Assembly: GCF_000799565.1 (NCBI RefSeq)
Contig: NZ_JUHB01000001.1
Location: 2,359,501-2,423,500 of the forward strand
Reading direction: 5' to 3'
Source: Cellulophaga sp. Hel_I_12
GTDB taxonomy: Bacteria; Bacteroidota; Bacteroidia; Flavobacteriales; Flavobacteriaceae
Length of the DNA: 64,000 nucleotides
Shown here: one piece after another, positions 49,977 to 59,416 of the stretch
How positions within the stretch are numbered: the stretch's first letter is position 1
Layout: each line of letters starts with the position of its first letter
Program-made: the position numbers and the translations under genes
The notes under the pieces: model-generated
Databases searched by the model: none
What the model was told of the DNA's origin: nothing
What the model saw: only the letters and a program-made list of their open reading frames with translations

Positions 49977-51614
49977 CTATAACTTAACCCTAACGCCTGA
50001 TACCTGATCGGCAAGAATAAGGGCATTATACGCATTCGCCATCTTACCTGACTTAGATAAAACGTTAAAATTACTAGAAACAGATGGGTTTCCTGGGGTC
50101 ACAACCTTGGTTTTGGTGGTTAAACCCGATTGTAAAATAATTTGTTTAACCTGACTGGCTTTTAGTTTAGGATACTGTGATCTGATCAAAGCTGCAATCC
50201 CTGCAACCCCAGGTGCCGCCATGGAGGTACCGTTATTAAATTCGTACTTGCTACCTGGAACTGGAGCATAAATATCACTTCCGGGCGCAAAAACATCAAC
50301 ATTTATAGTACCGTAATTAGAGAACGACGACACCATTTCTGAACCGTATTTGTTGGTTAATGAGCCTACAGTAATGACGTTATCCGCAAATTCTTGGCCG
50401 TTATTTATTTGATCGTTCGGAAAATTAGCATTTTCTGGATTGTCTAAATCCAAGCCGTCATTTCCTGCTGCATGCACAAAAAGCACATCGTTTTCAGCAG
50501 CATATTTAATGGCATCATACACCCATTGTGCATTGGGAGAGAATCCTTTTCCGAAACTTCCATTAATTATTTTTGCGCCATTATCTACCGCATAACGAAT
50601 TCCTAAGGCAATATCTTTATCATATTCATCTCCGTTTGATACGGCTCTAATACTCATGATAGCCACATTATTGGCAACGCCATCAACACCTTTTCCGTTT
50701 CCGCGTTGGGCAGCAATAATCCCCGCTACGTGGGTACCATGGCTCTCTGCTTCTGAGCGACTTTGAGGGTTACCATTTCCGTAATTGGTATCGGTAATGT
50801 CATAAGGGTTATCGCCCACTACTTTTCTACCGTCAAAATCAACTTTTAGATTATAGTTTAATTGTTCGGTCATGACCCTAACTCCTTCAGAAATATCTTT
50901 TATAAAACTAGGCACATCGTCAGCGAAACTAAAAACTTGGCCGATCATTCCTACACTTTGCTGCATGGCTTCATCTTTTGGTTTTATGGCCGCAACTTCT
51001 TTTTTAGTATAGGTGGCTTTGCCTAATTCTTTTTGAATAGCGGCATCGGCAGTTTTTACGGTTTGCAGTATTTGCTCGTAATATTGTTTGTTTTTAAGCG
51101 CCTCATCATATTTTTTATCTAATGCTGCTTTCGCTTTGGCTTGATAGGCCGCATCGCCAATTTTTAAGCGAACAATACGCGCCATTTCTAATTGCTCATA
51201 ATATGATTCTCCTAAAAAATTATACCCGTGAATATCATCTACATAGCCATTATTGTCATCATCTTTATTATTTCCTGGAATTTCTTTGGTATTGGTCCAA
51301 AGCACGTTTTTTAAATCTTCGTGCGTTAAATCAATCCCTGAATCTAAAACGGCTACAATTACTTTTTCTCCTTTTTTGTTTTTGATAATATCCGCATAGG
51401 CTCTTTCCACCGACATACCAGGGATAGTGTCTAAAATAAGGTCTGCATGACCCCACCGTTGCTTTTGGGTTTCGGTGACCTCCGTGATTTTTAAAGGTAT
51501 ACTATCTATGTTTTCAACGGGTGTACTTACCAATACTGGTGCTGAAACACAACTTACTAGAAATGCCGAACCTGCGATAAGGCCAAGCATTGATTTTGAA
51601 AAATTAAAATTCAT
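49977..51614 (-). CDS. S8 family subtilisin-like protease, lipoprotein
   Basis: 545 residues. The lipobox is FLVSC (Cys22). The catalytic triad is complete: Asp91 in AVLDSGID, His292 in ESHGTHVAG and Ser464 in NGTSMAAP. Between Asp and His lies a long helical insert (about 140-270, rich in Lys, Glu and Ala), larger than in plain subtilisins and seen in many Bacteroidota S8 proteases. The protein should sit on the envelope and degrade proteins, feeding peptides to the M1 peptidase encoded just downstream. Confidence 0.92.
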   Translation of the reverse strand: MNFNFSKSMLGLIAGSAFLVSCVSAPVLVSTPVENIDSIPLKITEVTETQKQRWGHADLILDTIPGMSVERAYADIIKNKKGEKVIVAVLDSGIDLTHEDLKNVLWTNTKEIPGNNKDDDNNGYVDDIHGYNFLGESYYEQLEMARIVRLKIGDAAYQAKAKAALDKKYDEALKNKQYYEQILQTVKTADAAIQKELGKATYTKKEVAAIKPKDEAMQQSVGMIGQVFSFADDVPSFIKDISEGVRVMTEQLNYNLKVDFDGRKVVGDNPYDITDTNYGNGNPQSRSEAESHGTHVAGIIAAQRGNGKGVDGVANNVAIMSIRAVSNGDEYDKDIALGIRYAVDNGAKIINGSFGKGFSPNAQWVYDAIKYAAENDVLFVHAAGNDGLDLDNPENANFPNDQINNGQEFADNVITVGSLTNKYGSEMVSSFSNYGTINVDVFAPGSDIYAPVPGSKYEFNNGTSMAAPGVAGIAALIRSQYPKLKASQVKQIILQSGLTTKTKVVTPGNPSVSSNFNVLSKSGKMANAYNALILADQVSGVRVKL

Positions 51615-51670
51615 AGGGGTTCTTTTTAGAAAACTATATGGTGTTTAATAGGAAATATACGTGGTTTAAA

Positions 51671-52534
51671 TTAGTTAAAAATTTCTTCGAAAGTATGGCT
51701 ATTTTTTAAATGCACTCTATTTTCTCTTTCGCCCAGGGTACATATTTGGTGGTGCGCATCGTGTTCTAAAAAAAGATAGAACTCATTTTTTGCTGCGTTC
51801 TTTAGAAATTTTTCTTTTTCTGACAGTGTCAATAAGGGTCGTGTATCGTACCCCATCACGTATGGGAGCGGAATATGCCCCACTGTGGGTAATAAGTCTG
51901 CCATAAACACCAAGGTTTTGCCTTTATAGCTGATATGAGGAATCATTTGTTTATCGGTATGCCCGTCCGCAAATAAAATATCAAAACCAAATTCTGATCC
52001 TTTTTGGAAATCTGTTGTGTTTGTTTTATTTATAAAATACAATTGGCCACTTTCTTCCATAGGCAGTAAGTTTTCTTTTAAAAAAGACGCCTTTTCACGA
52101 TTGTTAGGTTCCGTTGCCCATAGCCAATGCTCTTTATTTGTCCAGAATTTTGCGTTTTTAAAAGCAGGTTCGTATCCTGTTCTGTCTTTATTCCATTGAA
52201 TACTGCCGCCACAATGATCAAAATGTAGGTGGGTCATAAAAACATCGGTAATATCATCTTTGTGAAAACCGTATTTTTTTAAGGATTTTTCCATGCTGTG
52301 GTCGCCCCACATATCATAGTAACTAAAAAACTTTTCCGATTGTTTATTCCCCATTCCCGTATCAATCAAAATTAATCGATTGCCATCTTCTATGAGCAAA
52401 CTACGAGCGGCAAGGTCTATTCTATTGTTGTGATCTGCTGGGTTGGTTCTGTTCCAAAGCGTTTTGGGAACCACACCAAACATAGCGCCGCCATCTAATT
52501 TAAAATTACCTGTTTCTATTGGGTATAACTGCAT
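51671..52534 (-). CDS. MBL fold metallohydrolase
   Basis: 287 residues, no signal peptide. The metal-binding motif THLHFDHCGG gives His102, His104, Asp106 and His107. IDTGMG near 58-63, DGHTDKQMIPH and LEHDAHHQ add the later ligands. The layout is that of the quorum-quenching lactonase-like MBL group, but the substrate is unknown. The S8 protease gene starts 56 bases after its stop, so the two are probably cotranscribed. A near -7 box TAAATTTC lies in the gap before the ATG. Confidence 0.88.
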   Translation of the reverse strand: MQLYPIETGNFKLDGGAMFGVVPKTLWNRTNPADHNNRIDLAARSLLIEDGNRLILIDTGMGNKQSEKFFSYYDMWGDHSMEKSLKKYGFHKDDITDVFMTHLHFDHCGGSIQWNKDRTGYEPAFKNAKFWTNKEHWLWATEPNNREKASFLKENLLPMEESGQLYFINKTNTTDFQKGSEFGFDILFADGHTDKQMIPHISYKGKTLVFMADLLPTVGHIPLPYVMGYDTRPLLTLSEKEKFLKNAAKNEFYLFLEHDAHHQICTLGERENRVHLKNSHTFEEIFN

Positions 52535-52723
52535 GTATTCTAATTAATCTCGAAATTTAAGAAAATCAAAAAACAATTTAGATGAATTAAGAATTTTTAA
52601 CGCTTTTAGGGAAGGAAGCGCAAAGCATATAGAAATCAAATCTTAAAAAAATATTGGTTCAAAATGAAATTAAAATTCTATAGTTTTAAATAGAATCCGT
52701 ATTTTTCCGAAAAAACATCATAC

Positions 52724-54595
52724 ATGCTTGAACTTGCAGGAATTATTGTCTTGGGTATTATCGCGCAATGGGTCGCGTGGCGTTTAAAACTTCCTGCCAT
52801 TTTACCTTTAATTTTAATTGGGCTGCTTGTAGGGCCTATTGCCACCCTATATACAGTAGATGGTGCGAAACTCATTGAGCCTATTTGGAATGGAAAAAAA
52901 GGCTTATTTCCTGGCGATGGACTTTATTATTTTGTTTCCTTAGCGATAAGTATAATTCTTTTCGAAGGCGGGCTCACCTTGAAGCGCGCAGAAATTAAAA
53001 ACGTAGGACCCGTCATTACCAAATTAATTACTTTAGGAAGCGTCGTTACTTTTTTCGGTGCCGCCATTGCTGCCCATTATATTTTTGAATTAACCTGGCA
53101 GATTTCGTTCTTGTTTTCTGCATTGATAATTGTTACGGGGCCCACCGTAATTACACCTATCCTTAGAAATATTCCCCTTAAAAAAGATGTTTCAACAGTA
53201 CTTAAATGGGAAGGTATATTAATAGACCCTATTGGAGCTTTAGCGGCGGTTTTGGTGTTCGAATTTATTAGTGTAGGGGAAGGTCAGGCCTACACACAAA
53301 CGGCTTTAATTGAGTTTGGAAAAATTCTTTTATTTGGTTTTACCTTCGGATTTACCTTTGCACATGGTTTGGCTTTTGCCATTAAAAGAAACTTTATTCC
53401 GCATTACTTGTTAAACGTTGTTTCCTTGTCTACAGTGCTGTTGGTATTTGTAGAGTCTGATATTTTTGCCCATGAATCAGGCCTTTTAGCCGTTGTGGTG
53501 ATGGGAATGGTTTTAGGGAATATGGATTTACCGAATAAAAAAGAACTGCTTTATTTTAAAGAATCTTTAAGTATTCTTTTAATTTCGATCTTATTTATTC
53601 TCTTAGCCGCCAATATTAATATCACTGACTTACAGCTTATTATGACTTGGCAAACCCTTGTGTTGTTTGCTATTATTGTTTTTATTATTAGGCCCTTGGG
53701 CGTATTTTTAAGTACCCGAGGCTCTAATCTAAAATTTAATGAGAAACTATTTATAGGTTGGGTTGGACCCCGTGGTATTGTTGCCGCAGGAATCGCATCC
53801 TTATTCGGCTCTAAATTAATTGCCAGAGGAGAACCTGGTGCGGAATATATTACTCCATTGGTTTTTATGATTGTTTTAGGGACTGTGCTCTTAAATGCTA
53901 CTACTGCTCGACTTTTTGCTAAACTTGTAGGCGTGTTCTTGACCAAATCAGAAGGTATTTTAATTATTGGCGCCTCAAAAGTTTCAAGGCTTATCGGCGG
54001 CTATTTAAAGGATAATGATCGGCATGTGGTCTTGATTGACAATAACGCAACCAACGTCAACAAAGCAAAGAAAATGGGGCTTGAAGCCATCGAAGCGAAT
54101 ATCTTTTCTGATACCTTAACAGACAATATTGAGTTGAGTGATGTAGGGTATTTAATGGCCTTAACAGGCAACTCTGATATCAATAATTACGCTATTGATA
54201 AGTTTACAAAACAATTTGGTGAGCATGGTTCTTTTCGCTTGGTTTCCGGGGATGAAATGAGCGATCCCAACAACAACCCATCAGAGGGTTTATTTTCACA
54301 TACAGATGATTTTATAAAGCTCACAGAAACCGTAAGGCGCTATCCTATAATTCAAGAAATAGCATTAAAGTCTACCGAACACTACAATAGTTTAATAGAA
54401 ATTACCAAAGCCGATACGGACATTATTCCTGTTTTTCTAAAAACAGCTGATGGTGATTTAAAAATAATATCTTCGTTTAGTACTGAATTTGAAGATATTA
54501 CAGAAGAGTTTAAACTCGTATATATCGGTAAAAAGTTCGAAGTTGATCCGGCTGCGGACCCAGCCTTAGCATTAGACAAGAAACAAAAAAAATAA
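52724..54595 (+). CDS. CPA1-type sodium:proton antiporter with RCK (TrkA-N) domain
   Basis: 623 residues. The first 410 are hydrophobic, about 12 spans, with the family strings FEGGLTLKRAE, TGPTVITPIL, DPIGALAAV and GPRGIVAAGIASLF. A cytoplasmic nucleotide-binding domain begins at ILIIGASKVSRLIGGYL (about 411) and ends near 540, followed by a short tail. Such transporters swap Na+ or K+ for H+ across the inner membrane for pH and salt balance, and the RCK domain gates them. It faces lepA, with a shared two-way terminator between. A short gap separates it from the divergent MBL gene. Confidence 0.9.
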   Translation: MLELAGIIVLGIIAQWVAWRLKLPAILPLILIGLLVGPIATLYTVDGAKLIEPIWNGKKGLFPGDGLYYFVSLAISIILFEGGLTLKRAEIKNVGPVITKLITLGSVVTFFGAAIAAHYIFELTWQISFLFSALIIVTGPTVITPILRNIPLKKDVSTVLKWEGILIDPIGALAAVLVFEFISVGEGQAYTQTALIEFGKILLFGFTFGFTFAHGLAFAIKRNFIPHYLLNVVSLSTVLLVFVESDIFAHESGLLAVVVMGMVLGNMDLPNKKELLYFKESLSILLISILFILLAANINITDLQLIMTWQTLVLFAIIVFIIRPLGVFLSTRGSNLKFNEKLFIGWVGPRGIVAAGIASLFGSKLIARGEPGAEYITPLVFMIVLGTVLLNATTARLFAKLVGVFLTKSEGILIIGASKVSRLIGGYLKDNDRHVVLIDNNATNVNKAKKMGLEAIEANIFSDTLTDNIELSDVGYLMALTGNSDINNYAIDKFTKQFGEHGSFRLVSGDEMSDPNNNPSEGLFSHTDDFIKLTETVRRYPIIQEIALKSTEHYNSLIEITKADTDIIPVFLKTADGDLKIISSFSTEFEDITEEFKLVYIGKKFEVDPAADPALALDKKQKK

Positions 54596-54621
54596 TCCAG
54601 TTCCGGTTTACCATACACCAT

Positions 54622-54658
54622 AAAAAAGCCATCATACATTCGTATGATGGCTTTTTTT
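54622..54658. terminator. Two-way terminator between the antiporter and lepA genes
   Basis: A 16-base near-perfect stem (A run, GCCATCATAC; GTATGATGGC, T run) with a 4-base loop. It has A and T tracts on both flanks, so it can serve both convergent genes. Confidence 0.92.
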
Positions 54659-54691
54659 AATACCTCTATTTTGTAATCAATAATGTAAGCC

Positions 54692-56488
54692 TTAATCGTT
54701 TAATTTAAGAACTGCCATAAAGGCTTCTTGTGGAATTTCTACGTTTCCTACTTGACGCATTCGTTTTTTACCTTTCTTTTGCTTCTCTAAAAGCTTTCTT
54801 TTACGTGAAATATCACCCCCGTAACATTTGGCAGTAACATCTTTTCGTAAGGCTTTAATGGTTTCTCTTGAAATAATTTTAGAACCAATGGCGGCTTGAA
54901 TCGGAATATCAAACTGTTGCCTTGGGATTAATTCTTTTAACTTCTCACACATTTTTTTACCAATAGTTGTGGCGCTGTCAAAGTGAATTAAAGCCGATAA
55001 GGCATCAACAGGCTGAGCATTCAATAAAATATCAACACGCACTAATTTTGAAGCACGCATGCCAATAGGCGTATAATCAAAAGAAGCATAGCCTTTAGAA
55101 ACCGTTTTTAAACGATCGTAAAAGTCAAATACAATTTCAGCCAAGGGCATATCAAAACTTAACTCAACGCGATCCGTGGTTAAATAGGTTTGATTGGTAA
55201 TAATCCCTCTTTTTTCAATACAAAGAGACATGACGTTACCCACAAAGTCAGACTTTGTAATAATCGTAGCTTTTATATAAGGCTCTTCTACACGATCAAT
55301 CGTAGAAGGATCAGGTAAATCAGTAGGGTTATTAACAATTAAAGGAACTTCAGAATCTTTTCTGGTAAACGCGTGATAACTAACGTTGGGTACGGTTGTA
55401 ATAACCGTCATATCAAACTCACGCTCTAAGCGTTCTTGAATAATTTCCATGTGCAACATTCCTAAAAAGCCGCATCGAAAACCAAAGCCAAGAGCAGCAC
55501 TACTTTCTGGTGCAAACACTAAAGAAGCGTCATTTAACTGTAATTTTTCCATCGAGGAACGTAGCTCTTCAAAATCTTCAGTGTCCACAGGATAAATACC
55601 TGCGAAAACCATCGGTTTTACATCTTCAAAACCTCCGATTGGATTTTTTGTAGGATGTAAGGCATCGGTAATGGTATCCCCTACTTTGACCTCACGTGCA
55701 TCTTTTATTCCGGTAATTAAATACCCAACATCGCCTGCCTTAATGCTTTTTTTAGGGTGTTGAATTAGCTTAAGTGTACCCACCTCATCTGCATAATAAT
55801 CTTTGTCGGTAGCTACAAATTTAATTTTTTGCCCTTTTTTAATTTCCCCGTTGATAACTCTAAAATAGGTTTCAACGCCTCTAAACGGGTTGTAAACAGA
55901 GTCAAAAACTAAAGCCTGTAATGATTCATCAACATTGCCTTTAGGTGCCGGAATGCGTTCAATAACAGCGGCCAAAATTTCTTCAATACCTATTCCTGTT
56001 TTAGCACTTGCCGGAATAACATCTTCTGCTTTGCAGCCTAATAAATCTACAATATCATCCGTAACTTCTTCCGGGTTAGCGCTGGGTAAATCAACCTTAT
56101 TAAGGACTGGAATTATTTCTAAATCGTTTTCTAAGGCTAAATATAAATTACTGATAGTTTGTGCTTGAATACTTTGAGCAGCATCAACTACTAATAGAGC
56201 CCCTTCACAGGCCGCGATAGACCTTGAAACTTCGTAAGAAAAATCTACGTGACCAGGAGTGTCTATTAAATTTAAGACGTACTCTTCCCCTTTATAGGTA
56301 TATTCCATCTGTATCGCATGACTCTTGATGGTGATACCACGCTCACGCTCTAAGTCCATACTGTCTAATAATTGCTCTTTCTTTTCACGATCCGTAACAG
56401 CCCCTGTAAACTCTAATAACCTATCGGCTAAGGTGCTTTTACCGTGATCAATGTGGGCAATAATGCAGAAGTTTCTTATGTTTTTCAT
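54692..56488 (-). CDS. lepA: Elongation factor 4 (LepA)
   Basis: 598 residues, the family length. A ribosome-bound GTPase thought to act on stalled or mis-set translocating ribosomes and in ribosome assembly. G1 is AHIDHGKST (11-19), followed by [26 protein letters not shown] (G3) and NKVDLP (G4). The C-terminal LepA domain has the landmarks [11 protein letters not shown] and [20 protein letters not shown]. The -7 box TATATTTG (56558-56565) lies about 70 bases upstream. Confidence 0.97.
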   Translation of the reverse strand: MKNIRNFCIIAHIDHGKSTLADRLLEFTGAVTDREKKEQLLDSMDLERERGITIKSHAIQMEYTYKGEEYVLNLIDTPGHVDFSYEVSRSIAACEGALLVVDAAQSIQAQTISNLYLALENDLEIIPVLNKVDLPSANPEEVTDDIVDLLGCKAEDVIPASAKTGIGIEEILAAVIERIPAPKGNVDESLQALVFDSVYNPFRGVETYFRVINGEIKKGQKIKFVATDKDYYADEVGTLKLIQHPKKSIKAGDVGYLITGIKDAREVKVGDTITDALHPTKNPIGGFEDVKPMVFAGIYPVDTEDFEELRSSMEKLQLNDASLVFAPESSAALGFGFRCGFLGMLHMEIIQERLEREFDMTVITTVPNVSYHAFTRKDSEVPLIVNNPTDLPDPSTIDRVEEPYIKATIITKSDFVGNVMSLCIEKRGIITNQTYLTTDRVELSFDMPLAEIVFDFYDRLKTVSKGYASFDYTPIGMRASKLVRVDILLNAQPVDALSALIHFDSATTIGKKMCEKLKELIPRQQFDIPIQAAIGSKIISRETIKALRKDVTAKCYGGDISRKRKLLEKQKKGKKRMRQVGNVEIPQEAFMAVLKLND

Positions 56489-56557
56489 GTATGCTGAATA
56501 TTTTCAGTAGTCAATTTTTTTTAAAATAGTGGTACCTTAGGTTGATTTAAGCAACTG

Positions 56558-56565
56558 CAAATATA
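56558..56565 (-). promoter_or_regulatory. -7 promoter box of lepA
   Basis: TATATTTG on the minus strand fits TAnnTTTG exactly, about 70 bases before the lepA ATG. Confidence 0.45.
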
Positions 56566-56655
56566 ATTCATTTGTTATCCACTACTTAGGGGAAACATAG
56601 AAATATAGTATAAATAGCTACAAAGCAATAAAAAACTTCAAAAGATTACATTTTT

Positions 56656-56689
56656 TGTAAATAAAAACTTAAATAAAACTTAAATTTGA
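56656..56689 (+). promoter_or_regulatory. Promoter of the outer-membrane receptor gene
   Basis: TTG at 56656-56658 and TAAATTTG at 56682-56689 are spaced by 23 bases, within the range known for Bacteroidota. Transcription would start near 56696, about 18 bases before the TTG start codon at 56714, which supports that start. Confidence 0.55.
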
Positions 56690-56713
56690 GAATTACTAAA
56701 AACCACCCATTTC

Positions 56714-59134
56714 TTGAATACACGAAAAAGTATATTCTTTTTATTTTTTATTCTTTTAGCAGAAATTTTAAGCGCTCAGTCCTTTAAAGTTTCTGGTCAT
56801 GTAAGAAATACCAGCAATCAAAATATTGGTTTTGCCAACATCGTATTGCTGAGCATCACAGATTCTACAATGGTATCAGGGGTTTCTGCCGATGAGAATG
56901 GGTTTTTTACCTTTCTCAGTATTGTACCAGATATTTATTTTTTACAAGCAAGTTATATTGATAAAAAATCAGCTTTTTTGCCTGTCGATATTTCAAAAGA
57001 TTTAAATATAGGGGCTATTATTCTTGAAAATGATGTTGAAAACTTAAACGAAGTAACCGTATTTTCAAGAAATCCTACCATAGAAAGAAAAGCAGATCGA
57101 TTGCTTTTTAACGTTGAAAACAGTGTTGTTTCTCAAGGAAGTTCTTGGGATATTTTAAAACGAACACCAGGTGTTATTGTACTTCAAGACGAATTAAAAA
57201 TCAGAAATCAAAATGCTACTTTTTATTTAAACAATAGAAAAGTACAGCTTTCAGCGAAAGAGGTTAAAAGTTTATTAGAAGGTTTTTCCGGAATTAATAT
57301 AAAAGCGATTGAGGTAATTCATAATCCTCCTGCCGAATTTGAGGCAGAAAGCGGAGCCATCTTAAATATTATAACGAGTAAAAAAATAATTCCGGGGTAT
57401 AAGGGCAGTGTGAATGGAAGCTTTACTCAAGCTATTTTTCCTAAGTATGCCGCAGGAACAAGCCACTACTATAAAACAGATAAACTAAATATTTTTGCAA
57501 ATTACAGTATCAATCCAAGAAAAGAGTTGAAACGAGACGATAGCAACATTAAATTTATAGACGCTACAGATACGGAGTTTGCTGATTGGGATACAAAATT
57601 TAGCAGAATAACAAGGTCCTTGGCGCAAAACGCTACTTTGGTTTTAGATTATGATTTTGACGCAAGAAACTCACTTAACATCATATCAAATTTAGCCTTT
57701 TCACCTAATAAACGTTACGACAATACACTCGCTACTCAAATGCGCAATCCGCAAGCCCTACTAGATTCTACCCTGTTCACCAAAAGCGCTTTAGAAAACG
57801 ACAATTTAAATTTTGGAGCGGACCTTTCGTTTCAACATAAATTAACGAAAGAAGGCGCATCGCTAAATTTTAGCGCTCATATCACTAAGTTTAATGAAAA
57901 TCAAAATCAAGCTGTTTTTTCGGATTATTTTGATGCAAGCAATCAATTTATTAGAGCCTTTGACTTTTCAACCGAATCAGAACAAAGTATTGACATCATT
58001 ACAGGTCAAGTAGATTATACGACACCCATCGAAAAGCTCTCTTTTAATAGCGGTTTAAAGTACTCGGCCATCCGTTCTTCTAGTGGTATAAATTTTTTTA
58101 ATGTAAACGGCAACGCATCAATTTTAAACCCTAGCCTTTCAGATGTTTTTGAATACCAAGAGCATACCGCTTCTGGGTATATTAGTGCATTACAAGACTG
58201 GGATAAATGGTCGTTAAAGCTAGGTTTAAGAGGAGAATATACCGATGTTACGGGTACATCTTCAAGTACAAACCTACAAAACATTCAAAACTATTTTGAA
58301 GCTTTTCCTAGCCTTTACATTTCACATAGCCCATCATCAAATCATAATTTTTCATTAGATTATAGTCGTAAAATAATGCGGCCAAGGTATGAGGAACTAA
58401 ACCCTTTTAGTTATTTTTTGAATGAAAATAATTTTAACACCGGAAATCCTAATTTAACGCCTGCCTTCAGTCATAACTTAAATTTTAATTACACCTTAGA
58501 AGACACCTATTATTTTGACCTGTATTACCGAGATAATGGTAATTTTATTAGCACTTTAGTTTTTCAAGATAATGAAAACCAAACCATTAGAGAATTAAAT
58601 CAAAATGTTTTAGAAAGTGAATCCTATGGTTTAGACTTCACGTATAGCAAACCGGTCACTAAAAACTGGTATCTGTATGCGTATAACTCTGTTTTCTCAG
58701 AAAAAGAAACCTTTTTAGCGGTAGAAAGTAACAATCAAATAGTAACTAACCGGGTACAGGGTTTTTATGGCTCATTAACCAATTATCTTAGCTTATCAAA
58801 AGACGGTACCTTTACAGGAGAGCTAGGCCTTGTTTATATGTCTAGCTTTTTAAAAGGCTCTTATGTTTTTTCAGAAACGACGAACTTAACTTTTGGTTTG
58901 AGAAAAACGCTGTGGCAAAAAAGAGCTGTAGTATCTTTAGTGGCCGAAGATTTATTAGGTAAGGCCAATGCAACCCTAAGTTCTAGGTATTTAAATCAAA
59001 ATAATTTTAGGTTTAGCCGACCAGAAACACAATTCGTTCGTTTTGGGTTTACCTATAATTTTGGAAACTTTAAGCTTTTGGACAATAAACGCAACCTTGA
59101 AAAAGACGAGCGCGAAAGGTTAAACAAAGAGTAA
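56714..59134 (+). CDS. Outer-membrane beta-barrel receptor, TonB-dependent receptor-like
   Basis: 806 residues. Starts at TTG (56714-56716). No ATG or GTG nearby gives the signal peptide, which follows at once (IFFLFFILLAEILSAQS). An N-terminal carboxypeptidase-regulatory-like domain comes next (about 25-100, VSGHVRNTSNQNIGFANI), then a plug-like part (SSWDILKRTPGVIV, EVIHNPPAEFEAESGAILNI) and a barrel of about 550 residues rich in aromatic strands. The barrel part fits the outer-membrane beta-barrel family PF14905. Such proteins take up or sense large substrates in the outer membrane. No SusD partner is next to it. The substrate is unknown. Confidence 0.88.
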   Translation: MNTRKSIFFLFFILLAEILSAQSFKVSGHVRNTSNQNIGFANIVLLSITDSTMVSGVSADENGFFTFLSIVPDIYFLQASYIDKKSAFLPVDISKDLNIGAIILENDVENLNEVTVFSRNPTIERKADRLLFNVENSVVSQGSSWDILKRTPGVIVLQDELKIRNQNATFYLNNRKVQLSAKEVKSLLEGFSGINIKAIEVIHNPPAEFEAESGAILNIITSKKIIPGYKGSVNGSFTQAIFPKYAAGTSHYYKTDKLNIFANYSINPRKELKRDDSNIKFIDATDTEFADWDTKFSRITRSLAQNATLVLDYDFDARNSLNIISNLAFSPNKRYDNTLATQMRNPQALLDSTLFTKSALENDNLNFGADLSFQHKLTKEGASLNFSAHITKFNENQNQAVFSDYFDASNQFIRAFDFSTESEQSIDIITGQVDYTTPIEKLSFNSGLKYSAIRSSSGINFFNVNGNASILNPSLSDVFEYQEHTASGYISALQDWDKWSLKLGLRGEYTDVTGTSSSTNLQNIQNYFEAFPSLYISHSPSSNHNFSLDYSRKIMRPRYEELNPFSYFLNENNFNTGNPNLTPAFSHNLNFNYTLEDTYYFDLYYRDNGNFISTLVFQDNENQTIRELNQNVLESESYGLDFTYSKPVTKNWYLYAYNSVFSEKETFLAVESNNQIVTNRVQGFYGSLTNYLSLSKDGTFTGELGLVYMSSFLKGSYVFSETTNLTFGLRKTLWQKRAVVSLVAEDLLGKANATLSSRYLNQNNFRFSRPETQFVRFGFTYNFGNFKLLDNKRNLEKDERERLNKE

Positions 59135-59245
59135 ATTCCAAAATCTTCTCACAAAAAACACCCTAGGCATTAACCCTTCAAATTCCATAAGCTTTTGCTT
59201 TTCTATAAAAACTTTTGTCGTTTCTATGTTTTGATAAGCGGTTAC

Positions 59246-59368
59246 CTATACCCCAAAAGAATCGTTAAGTAGGAACAACAAGCCAAAGGGAACAAATACC
59301 GCCAAAATAAGCAACGATACTGCCGTATTCTCAAAATTTGTGATGTCGAACAATTTAGTGCCTTGAGA
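59246..59368 (-). pseudogene. C-terminal fragment of a membrane protein gene
   Basis: A 40-codon frame without a start reads LFDITNFENTAVSLLILAVF and then VPFGLLFLLNDSFGV before TAG at 59246-59248. It looks like a coding sequence with one membrane span. The 5' side stops at TAA next to the palindrome at 59381-59407, so the rest of the gene appears lost. Family unknown. Confidence 0.4.
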
Positions 59369-59380
59369 TTATAATTTCCT

Positions 59381-59407
59381 CCCCAACCCCTCCTTTAGAG
59401 GGTCGGG
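59381..59407. repeat. CCCC/GGGG palindrome related to the 47.7-kb cluster
   Basis: CCCCAACCCCTCC and GAGGGTCGGGG pair with two mismatches. It shares CCCCTCCTTT-AGAGG with strings near 61826 and 47696. It lies 10 bases past the propeller lipoprotein stop. Confidence 0.5.
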
Positions 59408-59416
59408 GGAAGCTTC

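Larger units (their letters stand above)
59135..59416. other. Intergenic region with a gene fragment and a palindrome
   Basis: 282 bases between convergent genes. It holds a minus-strand coding fragment (59246-59368) and a CCCC/GGGG palindrome (59381-59407). The remainder, 59135-59245, shows nothing. Confidence 0.5.
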
